This document shows, piece by piece, positions 12,378 to 23,066 of a stretch of 64,000 nucleotides of DNA. Origin of the DNA: Paracoccus sp. MA. GTDB taxonomy: Bacteria; Pseudomonadota; Alphaproteobacteria; Rhodobacterales; Rhodobacteraceae. Position 1 is the first letter of the stretch, and the number at the start of each line of letters is the position of its first letter. The translations under genes were made by a program, and so were the position numbers. Location: assembly GCF_020990385.1 (NCBI RefSeq), contig NZ_CP087597.1, positions 643,001 through 707,000 on the forward strand. The letters are read 5' to 3'. The notes beneath the pieces were generated by a model. It did no database searches. It saw only the letters and a program-made list of their open reading frames with translations, and was not told the origin of the DNA.

Positions 12378-13304
12378 ATGGACACCAATCAGGCCCGCAC
12401 CTTTCTCGAGGTCGTGCATTCCGGCAGCTTCGTCGCCGCCGCCGACCGGCTGAACATCACCCAGACCGCGGTCAGCGCCCGCATCCGCACGCTCGAGAAC
12501 AGCCTGGGCCGACGGCTGTTCATCCGCAACAAGGCCGGCGCGCGGCTGACGCCCTCGGGCGAGCGGCTGGTGCGCCATGCCACCGCCATGCTGCAATTGT
12601 GGGAACGGGCACGCCAGCAGGTCGCCCTGCCGCCCGGCCGCAGCGCCGGCGTCCATCTGGGCGGAGAGCTGAGCCTGTGGCATCCGCTGCTGGCCGACTG
12701 GCTGATCTGGATGCGCCGCGAATGCCCGGACATCGCGCTGCGGGCCGAAGTGGACGGCCCGGCCAGCCTGATGGCGCGGGTGCAGGAGGGCTCGATGGAT
12801 GTGGCGGTGCTCTACAACCCGCCCCATGCGCCGAACCTCGTCAACGAATTGCTGGCCGAGGAAAAGCTGGTGCTGGTCAGCAGCGCCGCGGATGGGCGCT
12901 TCGCGGCCGAGGATTTCATCCATGTCGACTGGGGGCCGAATTTCGCCGCCAGTTTCGAGACCTCGTTTCCCGATCTCAGCCCGCCCGTGTCGATCTCGCT
13001 GGGGCCTCTGGCGCTGACCTATCTGCTGACGGTGGGCGGCTGCGGCTATTTCCGGCTTGGGATCGTCCGGCCCTTCCTGGCCGTGGGACGGCTGTCGCTG
13101 GTGCCCGGTGCGCCGGAATTCTCGCATTCGACGCATATGGTCTATGCCGAGCGCGCCGATGGCGAGGTGCTGGACCGGGTCAGGACCGGGCTGAAGGCCG
13201 TCGCCGCCGCGCCGCCGAGCCTGCGGCGGGCGACCGAGATCGCGGCGCGTCAGTGGCCGTACCCCCGGTCTGCTGACGATCCTGTGAATAATTTACAAAA
13301 ATAA
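12378..13304 (+). CDS. LysR-family transcriptional regulator
   Basis: DNA-binding regulator, 308 residues. The N-terminal winged helix-turn-helix (about residues 1-65) reads FLEVVHSGSFVAAADRLNITQ then TAVSARIRTLE, the standard LysR pattern, and an effector-binding domain covers about 90-290. The ligand is not predictable. It is transcribed away from the peroxiredoxin-metB pair, and such divergence usually means it controls its neighbour. The ATG at 12378 starts exactly at the HTH domain; no strong Shine-Dalgarno is visible. Confidence 0.85.
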   Translation: MDTNQARTFLEVVHSGSFVAAADRLNITQTAVSARIRTLENSLGRRLFIRNKAGARLTPSGERLVRHATAMLQLWERARQQVALPPGRSAGVHLGGELSLWHPLLADWLIWMRRECPDIALRAEVDGPASLMARVQEGSMDVAVLYNPPHAPNLVNELLAEEKLVLVSSAADGRFAAEDFIHVDWGPNFAASFETSFPDLSPPVSISLGPLALTYLLTVGGCGYFRLGIVRPFLAVGRLSLVPGAPEFSHSTHMVYAERADGEVLDRVRTGLKAVAAAPPSLRRATEIAARQWPYPRSADDPVNNLQK

Positions 13305-13401
13305 GCTTATCGTCGTCAATGAATTTACAAAATTCCCTTTTTAAAAAAATGGTTTACGAAAAATAAAGATTACTGTTAACATCACGGCCAATCGGCATTC
13401 G

Positions 13402-13440
13402 GACGCTCGCTTGCGGCACCTTGAGGAGGGTGAGAGCGTC
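13402..13440 (+). other. AT-rich acs leader with stem-loop
   Basis: The 172-bp gap before acs is markedly AT-rich at 13305-13380 and contains no clear sigma70 pair. GACGCTC (13402-13408) can pair with GAGCGTC (13434-13440). The loop carries a GAGGAGGG stretch that looks like a Shine-Dalgarno, in addition to the true GAGGAGG just before the acs ATG. It may be a structured leader. Confidence 0.3.
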
Positions 13441-13476
13441 GCGGACCGATCCTGTCGCGAGTAGAGGAGGCGCGCC

Positions 13477-15432
<1,956 letters not shown>

Positions 15433-15440
15433 GGAAAAGC

Positions 15441-15577
15441 GCGGGCGCCGGAAGCGCCCGCAGGCAATACCGGCTAGCGCGGGCGCCAGCGTCGCCCGCG
15501 ACCGGTCCCGGCTTGGCCCGAGAGTCCGCCGCCGGCCCGCTACCGAAAAATTCGTCTCGCCGGCAATTCCGCCGGCG
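15441..15577 (+). repeat. Three GC-rich stem-loops between acs and the acetate permease genes
   Basis: Three perfect stems lie in a 190-bp gap: GCGGGCGC/GCGCCCGC with loop CGGAA (15441-15461), CGCGGGCG/CGCCCGCG with a 7-nt loop (15478-15500), and CGCCGGC/GCCGGCG with loop AATTCC (15558-15577). The first two are near copies of each other. None has a T-run, so attenuation or protection of the acs 3' end is as likely as termination. Confidence 0.6.
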
Positions 15578-15622
15578 CGGCCGAGAAAGCCCAGATCGTG
15601 GCAGTGGAGGAGCACGACCCCG

Positions 15623-15931
15623 ATGCAAGAAGACCTGGTCGAACGGATCGCCGCAGATCCGAATTATCAATTGCTGAAAGCGAAGCGATCCCGCTACGGC
15701 TGGATTCTGACGATCGCGATGCTCGTTGTCTATTACGGCTATATCCTGCTGATTGCCTTCGACAAGGAACTGCTCGCCGCGCGGATCGGCGACGGCGTCA
15801 TGACCTGGGGCATTCCCCTGGGCTTCGGCGTGATCGTCTTCACCATCATCATCACCGGCATCTATGTGCGCCGCGCCAACAGCGAGTTCGACGAGCTCAG
15901 CGAGAAGGTCCGGCAGGAGGCGCTGAAATGA
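15623..15931 (+). CDS. DUF485 membrane protein (YjcH-like) of the acetate permease operon
   Basis: Small inner-membrane protein of 102 residues with two membrane spans (about 26-45 and 58-80) and a charged C-terminal helix, as expected for DUF485/YjcH. Genes of this family almost always precede actP and may assist or modulate the permease. GGAGG precedes the ATG. The stop overlaps the actP start as ATGA. Confidence 0.9.
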   Translation: MQEDLVERIAADPNYQLLKAKRSRYGWILTIAMLVVYYGYILLIAFDKELLAARIGDGVMTWGIPLGFGVIVFTIIITGIYVRRANSEFDELSEKVRQEALK

Positions 15932-17643
15932 ATCGCAATATCCTGCGCTGCGGCTTGGCGGCCGCGCTTCTGGCCGCGCCCGGCGCGGCCATGGCCGCCG
16001 ACGTGATCCAGGGCGCCGAGAAGCAGGCGACGAACTGGACCGCCATCGTCATGTTCGCGGTCTTCGTGCTGGGCACGCTCTACATCACCAAATGGGCGGC
16101 GTCGAAGACCAAGTCGGCGGCGGATTTCTATACCGCCGGCGGCGGTATCACCGGCTTCCAGAACGGGCTCGCCATCGCCGGGGACTACATGTCGGCGGCA
16201 TCCTTCCTGGGGATCTCGGCCGCGGTGATGATCTCGGGCTATGACGGGCTGATCTATTCGATCGGCTTCCTGGTCGGCTGGCCGATCCTGACCTTCCTGA
16301 TGGCCGAGCGGCTGCGCAACCTGGGCCGCTTCACCTTTGCCGACGTGGCGGCCTTCCGCTTTGCCCAGACCCCGGTGCGCATCTTCGCCGCCTCGGGCAC
16401 GCTGGTCGTGGTGGCCTTCTACCTGATCGCGCAGATGGTGGGCGCGGGTTCGCTGATCCAGCTGCTGTTCGGGCTGGACTACTGGATCGCGGTGGTGATC
16501 GTCGGCGCGCTGATGATGATCTATGTGCTGTTCGGCGGCATGACCGCGACGACCTGGGTGCAGATCATCAAGGCCTGCCTGCTGCTGGGCGGCGCGTCCT
16601 TCATGTCCTTCATGGTCATGTGGCATTACGGCTTCAGCCCCGAGGCGATGTTCGCCGACGCCGTGCGCGTCAAGGCCGAGCTTGCCGCCAGCGGCGGCGC
16701 CAGCGCCGAGGATGCGGCAACGGCCGGCCAGTCGATCATGGGTCCGGGCACCTTCATCAAGGACCCGATCTCGGCCATCAGCTTCGGCATGGCGCTGATG
16801 TTCGGCACCGCCGGCCTGCCGCATATCCTGATGCGCTTCTTCACCGTTCCCAGCGCCAAGGAAGCGCGCAAGTCGGTGATGTGGGCGACCGGCTGGATCG
16901 GCTATTTCTACCTCTTGACCTTCATCATCGGCTTCGGCGCCATCACCTTCGTGCTGACCAATCCAGAATTCCTGGACGGCTCCGGCGCGCTGGTCGGCGG
17001 CTCGAACATGGCGGCGGTGCATCTGGCGCAGGCGGTGGGCGGCAACGTCTTCCTGGGCTTCATCTCGGCCGTGGCCTTCGCCACCATCCTGGCGGTGGTC
17101 GCCGGCCTGACGCTTTCCGGCGCCTCGGCGGTCAGCCACGACCTCTATGCGACCGTGATCAAGAACGGCAATCCCGCGCCGGGCAGCGAGCTGCGCGTCT
17201 CGCGCATCACCACGCTGGTGCTGGGCCTGGTCGCGATCGTGCTGGGCATCGCCTTCAAGAACCAGAACATCGCCTTCATGGTGTCGCTGGCCTTCGCGGT
17301 GGCCGCATCGGCCAACTTCCCGGTGCTGTTCATGTCGGTGCTGTGGAAGGATTGCACGACCCGCGGCGCGGTGGTCGGCGGCTTCCTGGGGCTGATCTCC
17401 TCGGTGGTGCTGACGGTGCTGTCGCCCTCGGTCTGGGAGGCGACGCTGGGCAACCCGGCCGGTTCGGCGCCCTTCCCCTACACCTCTCCGGCGCTGTTCT
17501 CGATGACGCTGGCCTTCCTGGGCATCTGGCTGGTGTCCAAGATGGACAACGGCATGCGGGCGCGGATCGACCGGGCGGGCTTCCTGGCCCAGCAGGTGCG
17601 CTCGGAAACCGGGATCGGCGCGGCAGAGGCCTCGTCGCACTGA
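15928..17643 (+). CDS. actP: Cation/acetate symporter
   Basis: Sodium:solute symporter family permease for acetate and related monocarboxylates, 571 residues. The N-terminus is signal-like (ending AMAADVIQG), followed by about 13 hydrophobic spans. Core SSS motifs are present, such as [21 protein letters not shown] and the [10 protein letters not shown] block. The start at 15928 overlaps the stop of the DUF485 gene, and the signal-like sequence begins there. A good hairpin terminator follows the stop at once. With acs upstream, this imports and activates acetate. Confidence 0.95.
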   Translation: MNRNILRCGLAAALLAAPGAAMAADVIQGAEKQATNWTAIVMFAVFVLGTLYITKWAASKTKSAADFYTAGGGITGFQNGLAIAGDYMSAASFLGISAAVMISGYDGLIYSIGFLVGWPILTFLMAERLRNLGRFTFADVAAFRFAQTPVRIFAASGTLVVVAFYLIAQMVGAGSLIQLLFGLDYWIAVVIVGALMMIYVLFGGMTATTWVQIIKACLLLGGASFMSFMVMWHYGFSPEAMFADAVRVKAELAASGGASAEDAATAGQSIMGPGTFIKDPISAISFGMALMFGTAGLPHILMRFFTVPSAKEARKSVMWATGWIGYFYLLTFIIGFGAITFVLTNPEFLDGSGALVGGSNMAAVHLAQAVGGNVFLGFISAVAFATILAVVAGLTLSGASAVSHDLYATVIKNGNPAPGSELRVSRITTLVLGLVAIVLGIAFKNQNIAFMVSLAFAVAASANFPVLFMSVLWKDCTTRGAVVGGFLGLISSVVLTVLSPSVWEATLGNPAGSAPFPYTSPALFSMTLAFLGIWLVSKMDNGMRARIDRAGFLAQQVRSETGIGAAEASSH

Positions 17644-17649
17644 AACGCC

Positions 17650-17671
17650 GGCCCGCCCTTCGGGGCGGGCC
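17650..17671 (+). terminator. Terminator-like hairpin after actP
   Basis: GGCCCGCCC-TTCG-GGGCGGGCC is a 9-bp perfect stem with a stable TTCG tetraloop, 6 bp after the actP stop. Only a mixed cgtcttgcc follows, so U-richness is weak, but position and stability suit termination. Confidence 0.7.
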
Positions 17672-18069
17672 GTCTTGCCGTCCCGGACCCGGATCGGGTC
17701 GGGGACGGTGTCCGCCCCTGCGGCCGGCGCGACGCCCGGCGCCCCGCGCCGGGTTCGGGACGCCATCCCGGGCTTGCGTTGCCGGACATCATGCCGCCCG
17801 ACCTGCCGGACCCTTGCGGCGATCCGGGCCGATCCGGCCCTGTCCGAGGCTCGCTGCGGCCGGTGATCGGACCCGCGGGCCGGGATGGTGCGCCCCCTCG
17901 GGACCGCCCGAGCGCGCCCGCGGCCAGTCGCCGCACTGCAAAGACGCAGGCGAACGGCGTTTTTTGCTTGCCAGACACAGACATATCGGTCTTTCCATGG
18001 CTTGTCCCGGAACGCGATCCGGGGGCAGACTGAAGCGCCAGCGGAGTGCGCCAGCACGGAAGGACAGCT
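17672..18069. other. Non-coding gap before pta
   Basis: About 400 bp between actP and pta with no convincing gene on either strand. A T-rich patch at 17961-17966 and an AT-leaning stretch up to about 18000 may hold the pta-ackA promoter, but no FNR box or clear -35/-10 pair was found. Confidence 0.4.
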
Positions 18070-18996
18070 ATGACCGACGCCTATCAAGCCATCATCGACC
18101 GCTGTGCCGGACTGCCGCCCCTGCGCACCGCCGTGGTCCATCCGGTGCAGCATTCCGTCTTCGAGGCGGTGGGCGATGCGGTGGCCGCCGGGCTGATCGA
18201 GCCGGTGCTGATCGGCCCCGCCGCCCGCATTGCCGCCGCGCTGATCGAGGCCGGCCAGGCCCCCGACGCCTATGAGATCGTCGATACCGAACACAGCCAC
18301 GCCGCCGCCGCCCGTGCCGCACAGATGGCCGCGGCGGGCCAGGTCGGCGCCATCGTGAAGGGCTCGCTGCATTCCGACGAGCTGCTGGGCGCGGTGATCC
18401 ATCCGCAATGCGGGCTGCGCACCGAGCGGCGCATCAGCCATGCCTTCCTGATGCTGACCGAGGATTATCCGCGCCCCTTCATCATCACCGACGCGGCGGT
18501 CAACATCGCGCCCGACCTGATGGTCAAGGCAGACATCCTGCACAATGCCATCGTCCTTTGGCGCCTGCTGTGGGGCCCGGCCCGGCCCAAGGTCGCGATC
18601 CTCGCCGCGGTCGAGACGGTCAATCCCAAGATGCAGGCCACGCTGGACGCGGCGGCGCTGTGCAAGATGGCCGATCGCGGCCAGATCGAGGATGCCGAAC
18701 TGGACGGGCCGCTGGCCTTCGACAATGCGATCAGCCCGGCGGCGGCCCGGGAAAAGGGCATCGTCTCGCCGGTGGCGGGGCAGGCCGACATCCTGCTGGT
18801 CCCCGATATCGAATCGGGCAACATGCTGGCCAAGCAGCTGGTCTTCATGGGCGGCGCCGACGCGGCGGGGATCGTGCTGGGCGCGCGGGTGCCGGTGGTC
18901 CTGACCAGCCGCGCCGATTCCGTGCGCGCCCGCATGCTCTCCACCGCGCTGGCCGTGCTGATGGCGGATGCGCGCCGGCGGGGGCTGGTGAAATGA
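18070..18996 (+). CDS. pta: Phosphate acetyltransferase (short Pta/Ptb type)
   Basis: Interconverts acetyl-CoA and acetyl phosphate; 308 residues, matching the short single-domain PTA_PTB family. Typical segments are GAIVKGSLHSDELLGAVI, ISHAFLM and the C-terminal SGNMLAKQL, GIVLGARVPVVLTSRAD blocks. A butyryl-type or enoyl-CoA-linked substrate range is possible for this subgroup. The ATG at 18070 follows GGAAGGA. The stop overlaps ackA (ATGA), so the two enzymes are made together. Confidence 0.88.
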   Translation: MTDAYQAIIDRCAGLPPLRTAVVHPVQHSVFEAVGDAVAAGLIEPVLIGPAARIAAALIEAGQAPDAYEIVDTEHSHAAAARAAQMAAAGQVGAIVKGSLHSDELLGAVIHPQCGLRTERRISHAFLMLTEDYPRPFIITDAAVNIAPDLMVKADILHNAIVLWRLLWGPARPKVAILAAVETVNPKMQATLDAAALCKMADRGQIEDAELDGPLAFDNAISPAAAREKGIVSPVAGQADILLVPDIESGNMLAKQLVFMGGADAAGIVLGARVPVVLTSRADSVRARMLSTALAVLMADARRRGLVK

Positions 18997-20096
18997 TCCC
19001 GGCGATCCTGACCCTCAATGCCGGCTCGTCCAGCCTGAAGTTCCGCGTCTTCGCCCGCGACGGGCTGTCGCTCATGGCGCGGGGCGCGGTCAGCCGCATC
19101 GGCGCCGATGCCGAACTGGCCGCGGCGCTGACCGGCGAGCCGGAGCGCCGCACCCCCCTCGCCGCCGGCGGCGACCATGCCGCCGCGCTGCAGGCGGTGC
19201 TGGATTTCCTGGATGCGCATGACGAGGGCTGGCGCATCGAGGCGGTGGCGCATCGCATCGTGCATGGAGGGACGGCCTATACCCGTTCGACCCCGGTCAC
19301 GCCGCAGGTGCTGCAGGACCTGCAGGAACTGGTCCCGCTGGCGCCGCTGCACCAGCCGCACGGGCTGGCGGCCATCGCCGCCGCCCGCCGGCTGTTCGGC
19401 GAGGGGGTGCCGAACCTGGCCTGCTTCGACACCGCCTTCCATGCCGGCCGCGATCCCCTGTTCACCCATTTCGCCCTCCCCGAGCCGATGTTCGAGCAGG
19501 GCATCCGCCGCTATGGCTTTCACGGCCTGTCCTATCAGTGGATCGCGCATGTGCTGGCCGAGAACCTGCCCTGGCTGCATCGCGGCCGGGTCGTCGCGGC
19601 GCATCTGGGCAATGGCGCCAGCCTCTGCGCCATGCACGAGGGGCGCAGCATCGACACCACCATGGGCATGACGGCGGTGGACGGCATCCCGATGGGCACC
19701 CGCTCGGGCGCCGTCGATCCCGGGGCCATCCTGCTCATGCAGCGCAGCTTCGGCATGGCGCCGGAAGAGATCGAGGACCTGATCTACAACCGCTCGGGCC
19801 TGCTGGGCATGTCGGGCCGGTCGAACGACGTCGCGGCGCTGCTGAAGGACGGCAAGCCGCAATCGCGCTTCGCGCTGGATTTCTTCGCGCTGAAATGCGC
19901 CCAGGCGGCGGCGGCCATGGCGGTCTCGCTGGGCGGGATCGACGCGATGATCTTCACCGGCGGCATCGGCGAGAACGCCACCCCGGTGCGCGAGGCGATC
20001 CTGCGGCACATGGCGCCGCTGGGCAAATTCACCAGCATGGTCATCCCCGCCAACGAAGAGCGGATGATGGCGATGGAGGCCGCCCTGCTGCTTTGA
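18993..20096 (+). CDS. ackA: Acetate kinase
   Basis: Converts acetyl phosphate and ADP to acetate and ATP, or the reverse; 367 residues, slightly shorter than typical enzymes of about 400. Family signatures are clear: LNAGSSSLKFRVF at the N-terminus, then RYGFHGLSYQ, AHLGNGASLCA, DTTMGMTAVDGIPMGTRSG and FTGGIGENATPVR. It lies in an ATGA overlap with pta, forming an acetyl phosphate-generating or -consuming pair downstream of the acs/actP uptake unit. The convergent phaC gene ends 32 bp away. Confidence 0.93.
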   Translation: MIPAILTLNAGSSSLKFRVFARDGLSLMARGAVSRIGADAELAAALTGEPERRTPLAAGGDHAAALQAVLDFLDAHDEGWRIEAVAHRIVHGGTAYTRSTPVTPQVLQDLQELVPLAPLHQPHGLAAIAAARRLFGEGVPNLACFDTAFHAGRDPLFTHFALPEPMFEQGIRRYGFHGLSYQWIAHVLAENLPWLHRGRVVAAHLGNGASLCAMHEGRSIDTTMGMTAVDGIPMGTRSGAVDPGAILLMQRSFGMAPEEIEDLIYNRSGLLGMSGRSNDVAALLKDGKPQSRFALDFFALKCAQAAAAMAVSLGGIDAMIFTGGIGENATPVREAILRHMAPLGKFTSMVIPANEERMMAMEAALLL

Positions 20097-20128
20097 CCCC
20101 GCGCCGCGCCGGCGCAGGGCAGGGCGGG

Positions 20129-21916
20129 TCACCGCTGCCGGACATAGCTGCCCGGCGCCTCTTCCAGCGGCGGATAGCCCGCCTCGGCCGCGCCCATGGC
20201 CGGCGGGGCCACGCGCCCGGCGCTGGAATGCTGCGCCAGCCAGTCGCTCCAGGCCGGCCACCACGAGCCCTGGCGCATCGCCGCAGCGCGTGCCCAGTCC
20301 TCGGGGCAGAGGCAGGCGCCGTCGCGCTCGCGGCTGGCGATGCGGTAATGGCTGCCGGGCCGGGCGGGGTCGAAGATGATGCCGGTATTGTGCCCTTCGC
20401 CCGCCAGCACGAAGGTCAGCTCGGCATCGCTGAGGTAATGCAGCCGATAGACCGATTGCCAGGGCGCGACGTAATCGTCCTCGGTGCCCACGGCGAAGAT
20501 CGGCGCGCGCAGGTTGCGCAGCGCCACCGGGCGGCCCTCTGCCGTCAGCCGGTCGGTGGCCAGCGCGTTTTCCAGATAGAACCGGCGCAGATATTCGCCC
20601 TGCATGCGGCAGGGCATGCGGGTCGAATCCGTGGCCCAGGCGGCCATGTCGGTCATCGGATCGCGCTCGCCCATCAGATAGCTGCGCACCATGCGCGACC
20701 AGATCAGCTCGTCCGAGCGCAGGAAGCGGAAGGCGCCCAGCATCTGCTCGGCCGTCAGATAGCCGCGCTGCCACATCAGGCTTTCCAGCACATGCAGCTG
20801 GTCGTGGTCGATGAACAGCCCCAGGTCGCCCGGCTCGGTGAAATCCGTCTGCGCCGCCAGCAGCGAGACCGAGGCCAGCCGGTCGTCCCGCGCCCCGGCC
20901 ATGGCCGCCGCCGCGATGGCCAGCAGCGTGCCGCCCAGGCAATAGCCCGCCGCATGGATGCGCCGCCCGGGCAGGATGGCCGAGACCGCATCCACCGCCG
21001 CCATCACCCCGAGGCTGCGATAATCGTCCAGCGTCAGGTCGCGGTCCTCGGCCGTCGGGTTGCGCCAGGACAGGCAGAACACCGTATGCCCCGCCCGGAC
21101 CAGATGCCGGACCAGCGAGTTTTCCGGCGACAGGTCCAGGATGTAGTATTTCATGATCCAGGCCGGGACCAGCAGCACCGGCTCGGCCAGCACGGTTCCG
21201 GTCGCGGGGGCGTATTGGATCAATTCGACCAGATGATTGCGGAACACCACCGTGCCGGGCGTCGCCGCGACCTCATGGCCGACGCGGAACCGCTCGGCCC
21301 CGACCGGCGGCTTGCCGGCCGCCAGCCGCGCCATGTCCTCGGCCCAGTTGCGCAACCCGGCCAGATGGTTCAGCCCGCCGCTGCGGATGCTGCGGGCGAT
21401 GATCTCGGGATTGGTGAAGGGCAGGTTCGCCGGCGAGACCATGTCGAGCCATTGCTGCGCCAGGGCCGAGAGCAGGTTCTCGTGATGCGGGCTGACGCCG
21501 GGGACGCCATGGGTGGCGTCGCGCCACCATTGCTGCGTCAGCAGGAACCCCTGCGCCCAGAGGCTGAAGGGCGGCTGGCGCCAGGCCTCGGACTGGAAGC
21601 GCCGGTCCTGCGGCGGCGGGCGGATCATCGGCTCGGCTTGCGGATCGGCGGCAAGGGCGGCGGCCTGGGCCAGCAGCCCGGCCGCGTCGCGCCGGGCCTT
21701 GTCGGCCAGTTCCAGCCGCTTGCCTGGCGCGGCGGCCAGATGCGCCGACCAGTCGAAAAGCGCCATGCCGAGCGCCACCGGCGACAGTCCGGTGCTGAAG
21801 CCGGCGGTGGCCGCCTCGCGCAGGCGGTCCAGGGTGCGATAGCTTTCGGCGCCGGGCCTGTCCGACCTGTCAGGCCGCTCGGGGGCGGCGGGGGGCGGAG
21901 GTTTCATGTCGTTCAT
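20129..21916 (-). CDS. phaC: Poly(3-hydroxyalkanoate) synthase
   Basis: Polymerises (R)-3-hydroxyacyl-CoA into storage polyester at granules; 595 residues, class I size. The catalytic cysteine is Cys326 in the lipase-like box GYCLGGT; the Asp and His of the triad are expected in the later TEDDYVAPW and GEGHNTGII segments, both visible. The N-terminal extension is Pro-rich and variable. In some alphaproteobacteria a secondary phaC sits beside pta, ackA and an alcohol dehydrogenase in low-oxygen-controlled clusters, which fits this neighbourhood. The start at 21916 has GGGAG 8 bp upstream. Confidence 0.92.
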   Translation of the reverse strand: MNDMKPPPPAAPERPDRSDRPGAESYRTLDRLREAATAGFSTGLSPVALGMALFDWSAHLAAAPGKRLELADKARRDAAGLLAQAAALAADPQAEPMIRPPPQDRRFQSEAWRQPPFSLWAQGFLLTQQWWRDATHGVPGVSPHHENLLSALAQQWLDMVSPANLPFTNPEIIARSIRSGGLNHLAGLRNWAEDMARLAAGKPPVGAERFRVGHEVAATPGTVVFRNHLVELIQYAPATGTVLAEPVLLVPAWIMKYYILDLSPENSLVRHLVRAGHTVFCLSWRNPTAEDRDLTLDDYRSLGVMAAVDAVSAILPGRRIHAAGYCLGGTLLAIAAAAMAGARDDRLASVSLLAAQTDFTEPGDLGLFIDHDQLHVLESLMWQRGYLTAEQMLGAFRFLRSDELIWSRMVRSYLMGERDPMTDMAAWATDSTRMPCRMQGEYLRRFYLENALATDRLTAEGRPVALRNLRAPIFAVGTEDDYVAPWQSVYRLHYLSDAELTFVLAGEGHNTGIIFDPARPGSHYRIASRERDGACLCPEDWARAAAMRQGSWWPAWSDWLAQHSSAGRVAPPAMGAAEAGYPPLEEAPGSYVRQR

Positions 21917-21971
21917 CGCTGCGGCTCCCGGTCGGATATGGGTCTGGCCGGGCGCAGCCGCGCCCGGCGGT

Positions 21972-22955
21972 TTACGGCACGAGCACCGCCGCGCCGTCGA
22001 AACGGCCGGCGCGCAGGTCGTCCAGCGCGCGATTGGCCTCGCGCAGCGGGTAGGTCTTGGTTTCGGTCACGATGCCGATGCGGGGCGCGAGGCCCAGGAA
22101 ATCCAGCCCGTCCTGCCGCGTCAGATTGGCGACCGAGGCGATCTGGCGTTCATGCCAGAGCAGCGCATAGGGAAAGGCGGGAATGTCGCTCATATGGATG
22201 CCGGCGCAGACCACGCGGCCGCCCTTGCGCACCGCCCGCAGCGCGGCGGGAACCAGAGCGCCCACCGGCGCGAAGATGATCGCGGCGTCCAGCGCCTCGG
22301 GCGGCGCCTGATCCGAGCCGCCGGCCCAGACCGCACCCAGCCTACGCGCGAAATCCTGCGCGCGCAGGTCGCCCGGCCGGGTGAAGGCATGCACCGCGCG
22401 GCCCTGCCATCGTGCCACCTGGGCGACGATATGCGCCGCCGCGCCGAAACCGTATAGTCCCAGCCGCTCGGCCTTGCCCGCGATCACCAGCGCGCGCCAG
22501 CCGATCAGCCCGGCGCAGAGCAGCGGCGCCAGCGCCACCTCGTCGCCAGCCTCGCCCAGCGGAAAGGCGAAGCGCGCATCGGCGATCGCCGCGGTCGCAT
22601 AGCCGCCATCGCGGGTATAGCCGGTGAAGCCCGGCGCATCGCAAAGGTTTTCCTGCCCGTCCCGGCAATAGCGGCAGCAGCCGCAGCTGTGGCCCAGCCA
22701 GGGAATGCCGACCCGCTGGCCCACCCGCAGGCCGTCCACCCCGGGGCCGAGCGCCTCGATCCGGCCGACGATCTCGTGGCCGGGAATGATCGGCAGCACC
22801 GGATCGGGCAATTCGCCGTCGATGACATGGAGGTCGGTGCGGCAGACGCCGCAGGCCAGCACGCGGACCCGGATCTGGCCGGGGCCGGGGTCGCGGTCGG
22901 GAAGCTCGGTCCAGACCAGCGGCGCGCCGATCCGTTCCAGCACCATGGCATGCAT
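21972..22955 (-). CDS. Zinc-dependent alcohol dehydrogenase
   Basis: Medium-chain NAD(P)-dependent dehydrogenase, 327 residues. The catalytic zinc region reads [10 protein letters not shown] with the downstream GHE motif. The structural zinc loop has four cysteines in [18 protein letters not shown]. The nucleotide-binding strand reads [12 protein letters not shown]. This is the AdhA-like subgroup that prefers ethanol or small alcohols. The start at 22955 has a GGGAG site 8 bp upstream, while the in-frame starts at 22970 and 22988 do not. It lies just upstream of phaC on the same strand, so it probably shares that transcript. Confidence 0.88.
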   Translation of the reverse strand: MHAMVLERIGAPLVWTELPDRDPGPGQIRVRVLACGVCRTDLHVIDGELPDPVLPIIPGHEIVGRIEALGPGVDGLRVGQRVGIPWLGHSCGCCRYCRDGQENLCDAPGFTGYTRDGGYATAAIADARFAFPLGEAGDEVALAPLLCAGLIGWRALVIAGKAERLGLYGFGAAAHIVAQVARWQGRAVHAFTRPGDLRAQDFARRLGAVWAGGSDQAPPEALDAAIIFAPVGALVPAALRAVRKGGRVVCAGIHMSDIPAFPYALLWHERQIASVANLTRQDGLDFLGLAPRIGIVTETKTYPLREANRALDDLRAGRFDGAAVLVP

Positions 22956-23066
22956 CCGGGCGTCTCCCATCCTCCGGGTCATGTCCAATATGCGGATGAT
23001 GGGCCGCGCTTGTAAATGGGCGCGGCCTTAAGTCGCGGTCCGGGATCGCGGCAAAAAGGGGCGCCG

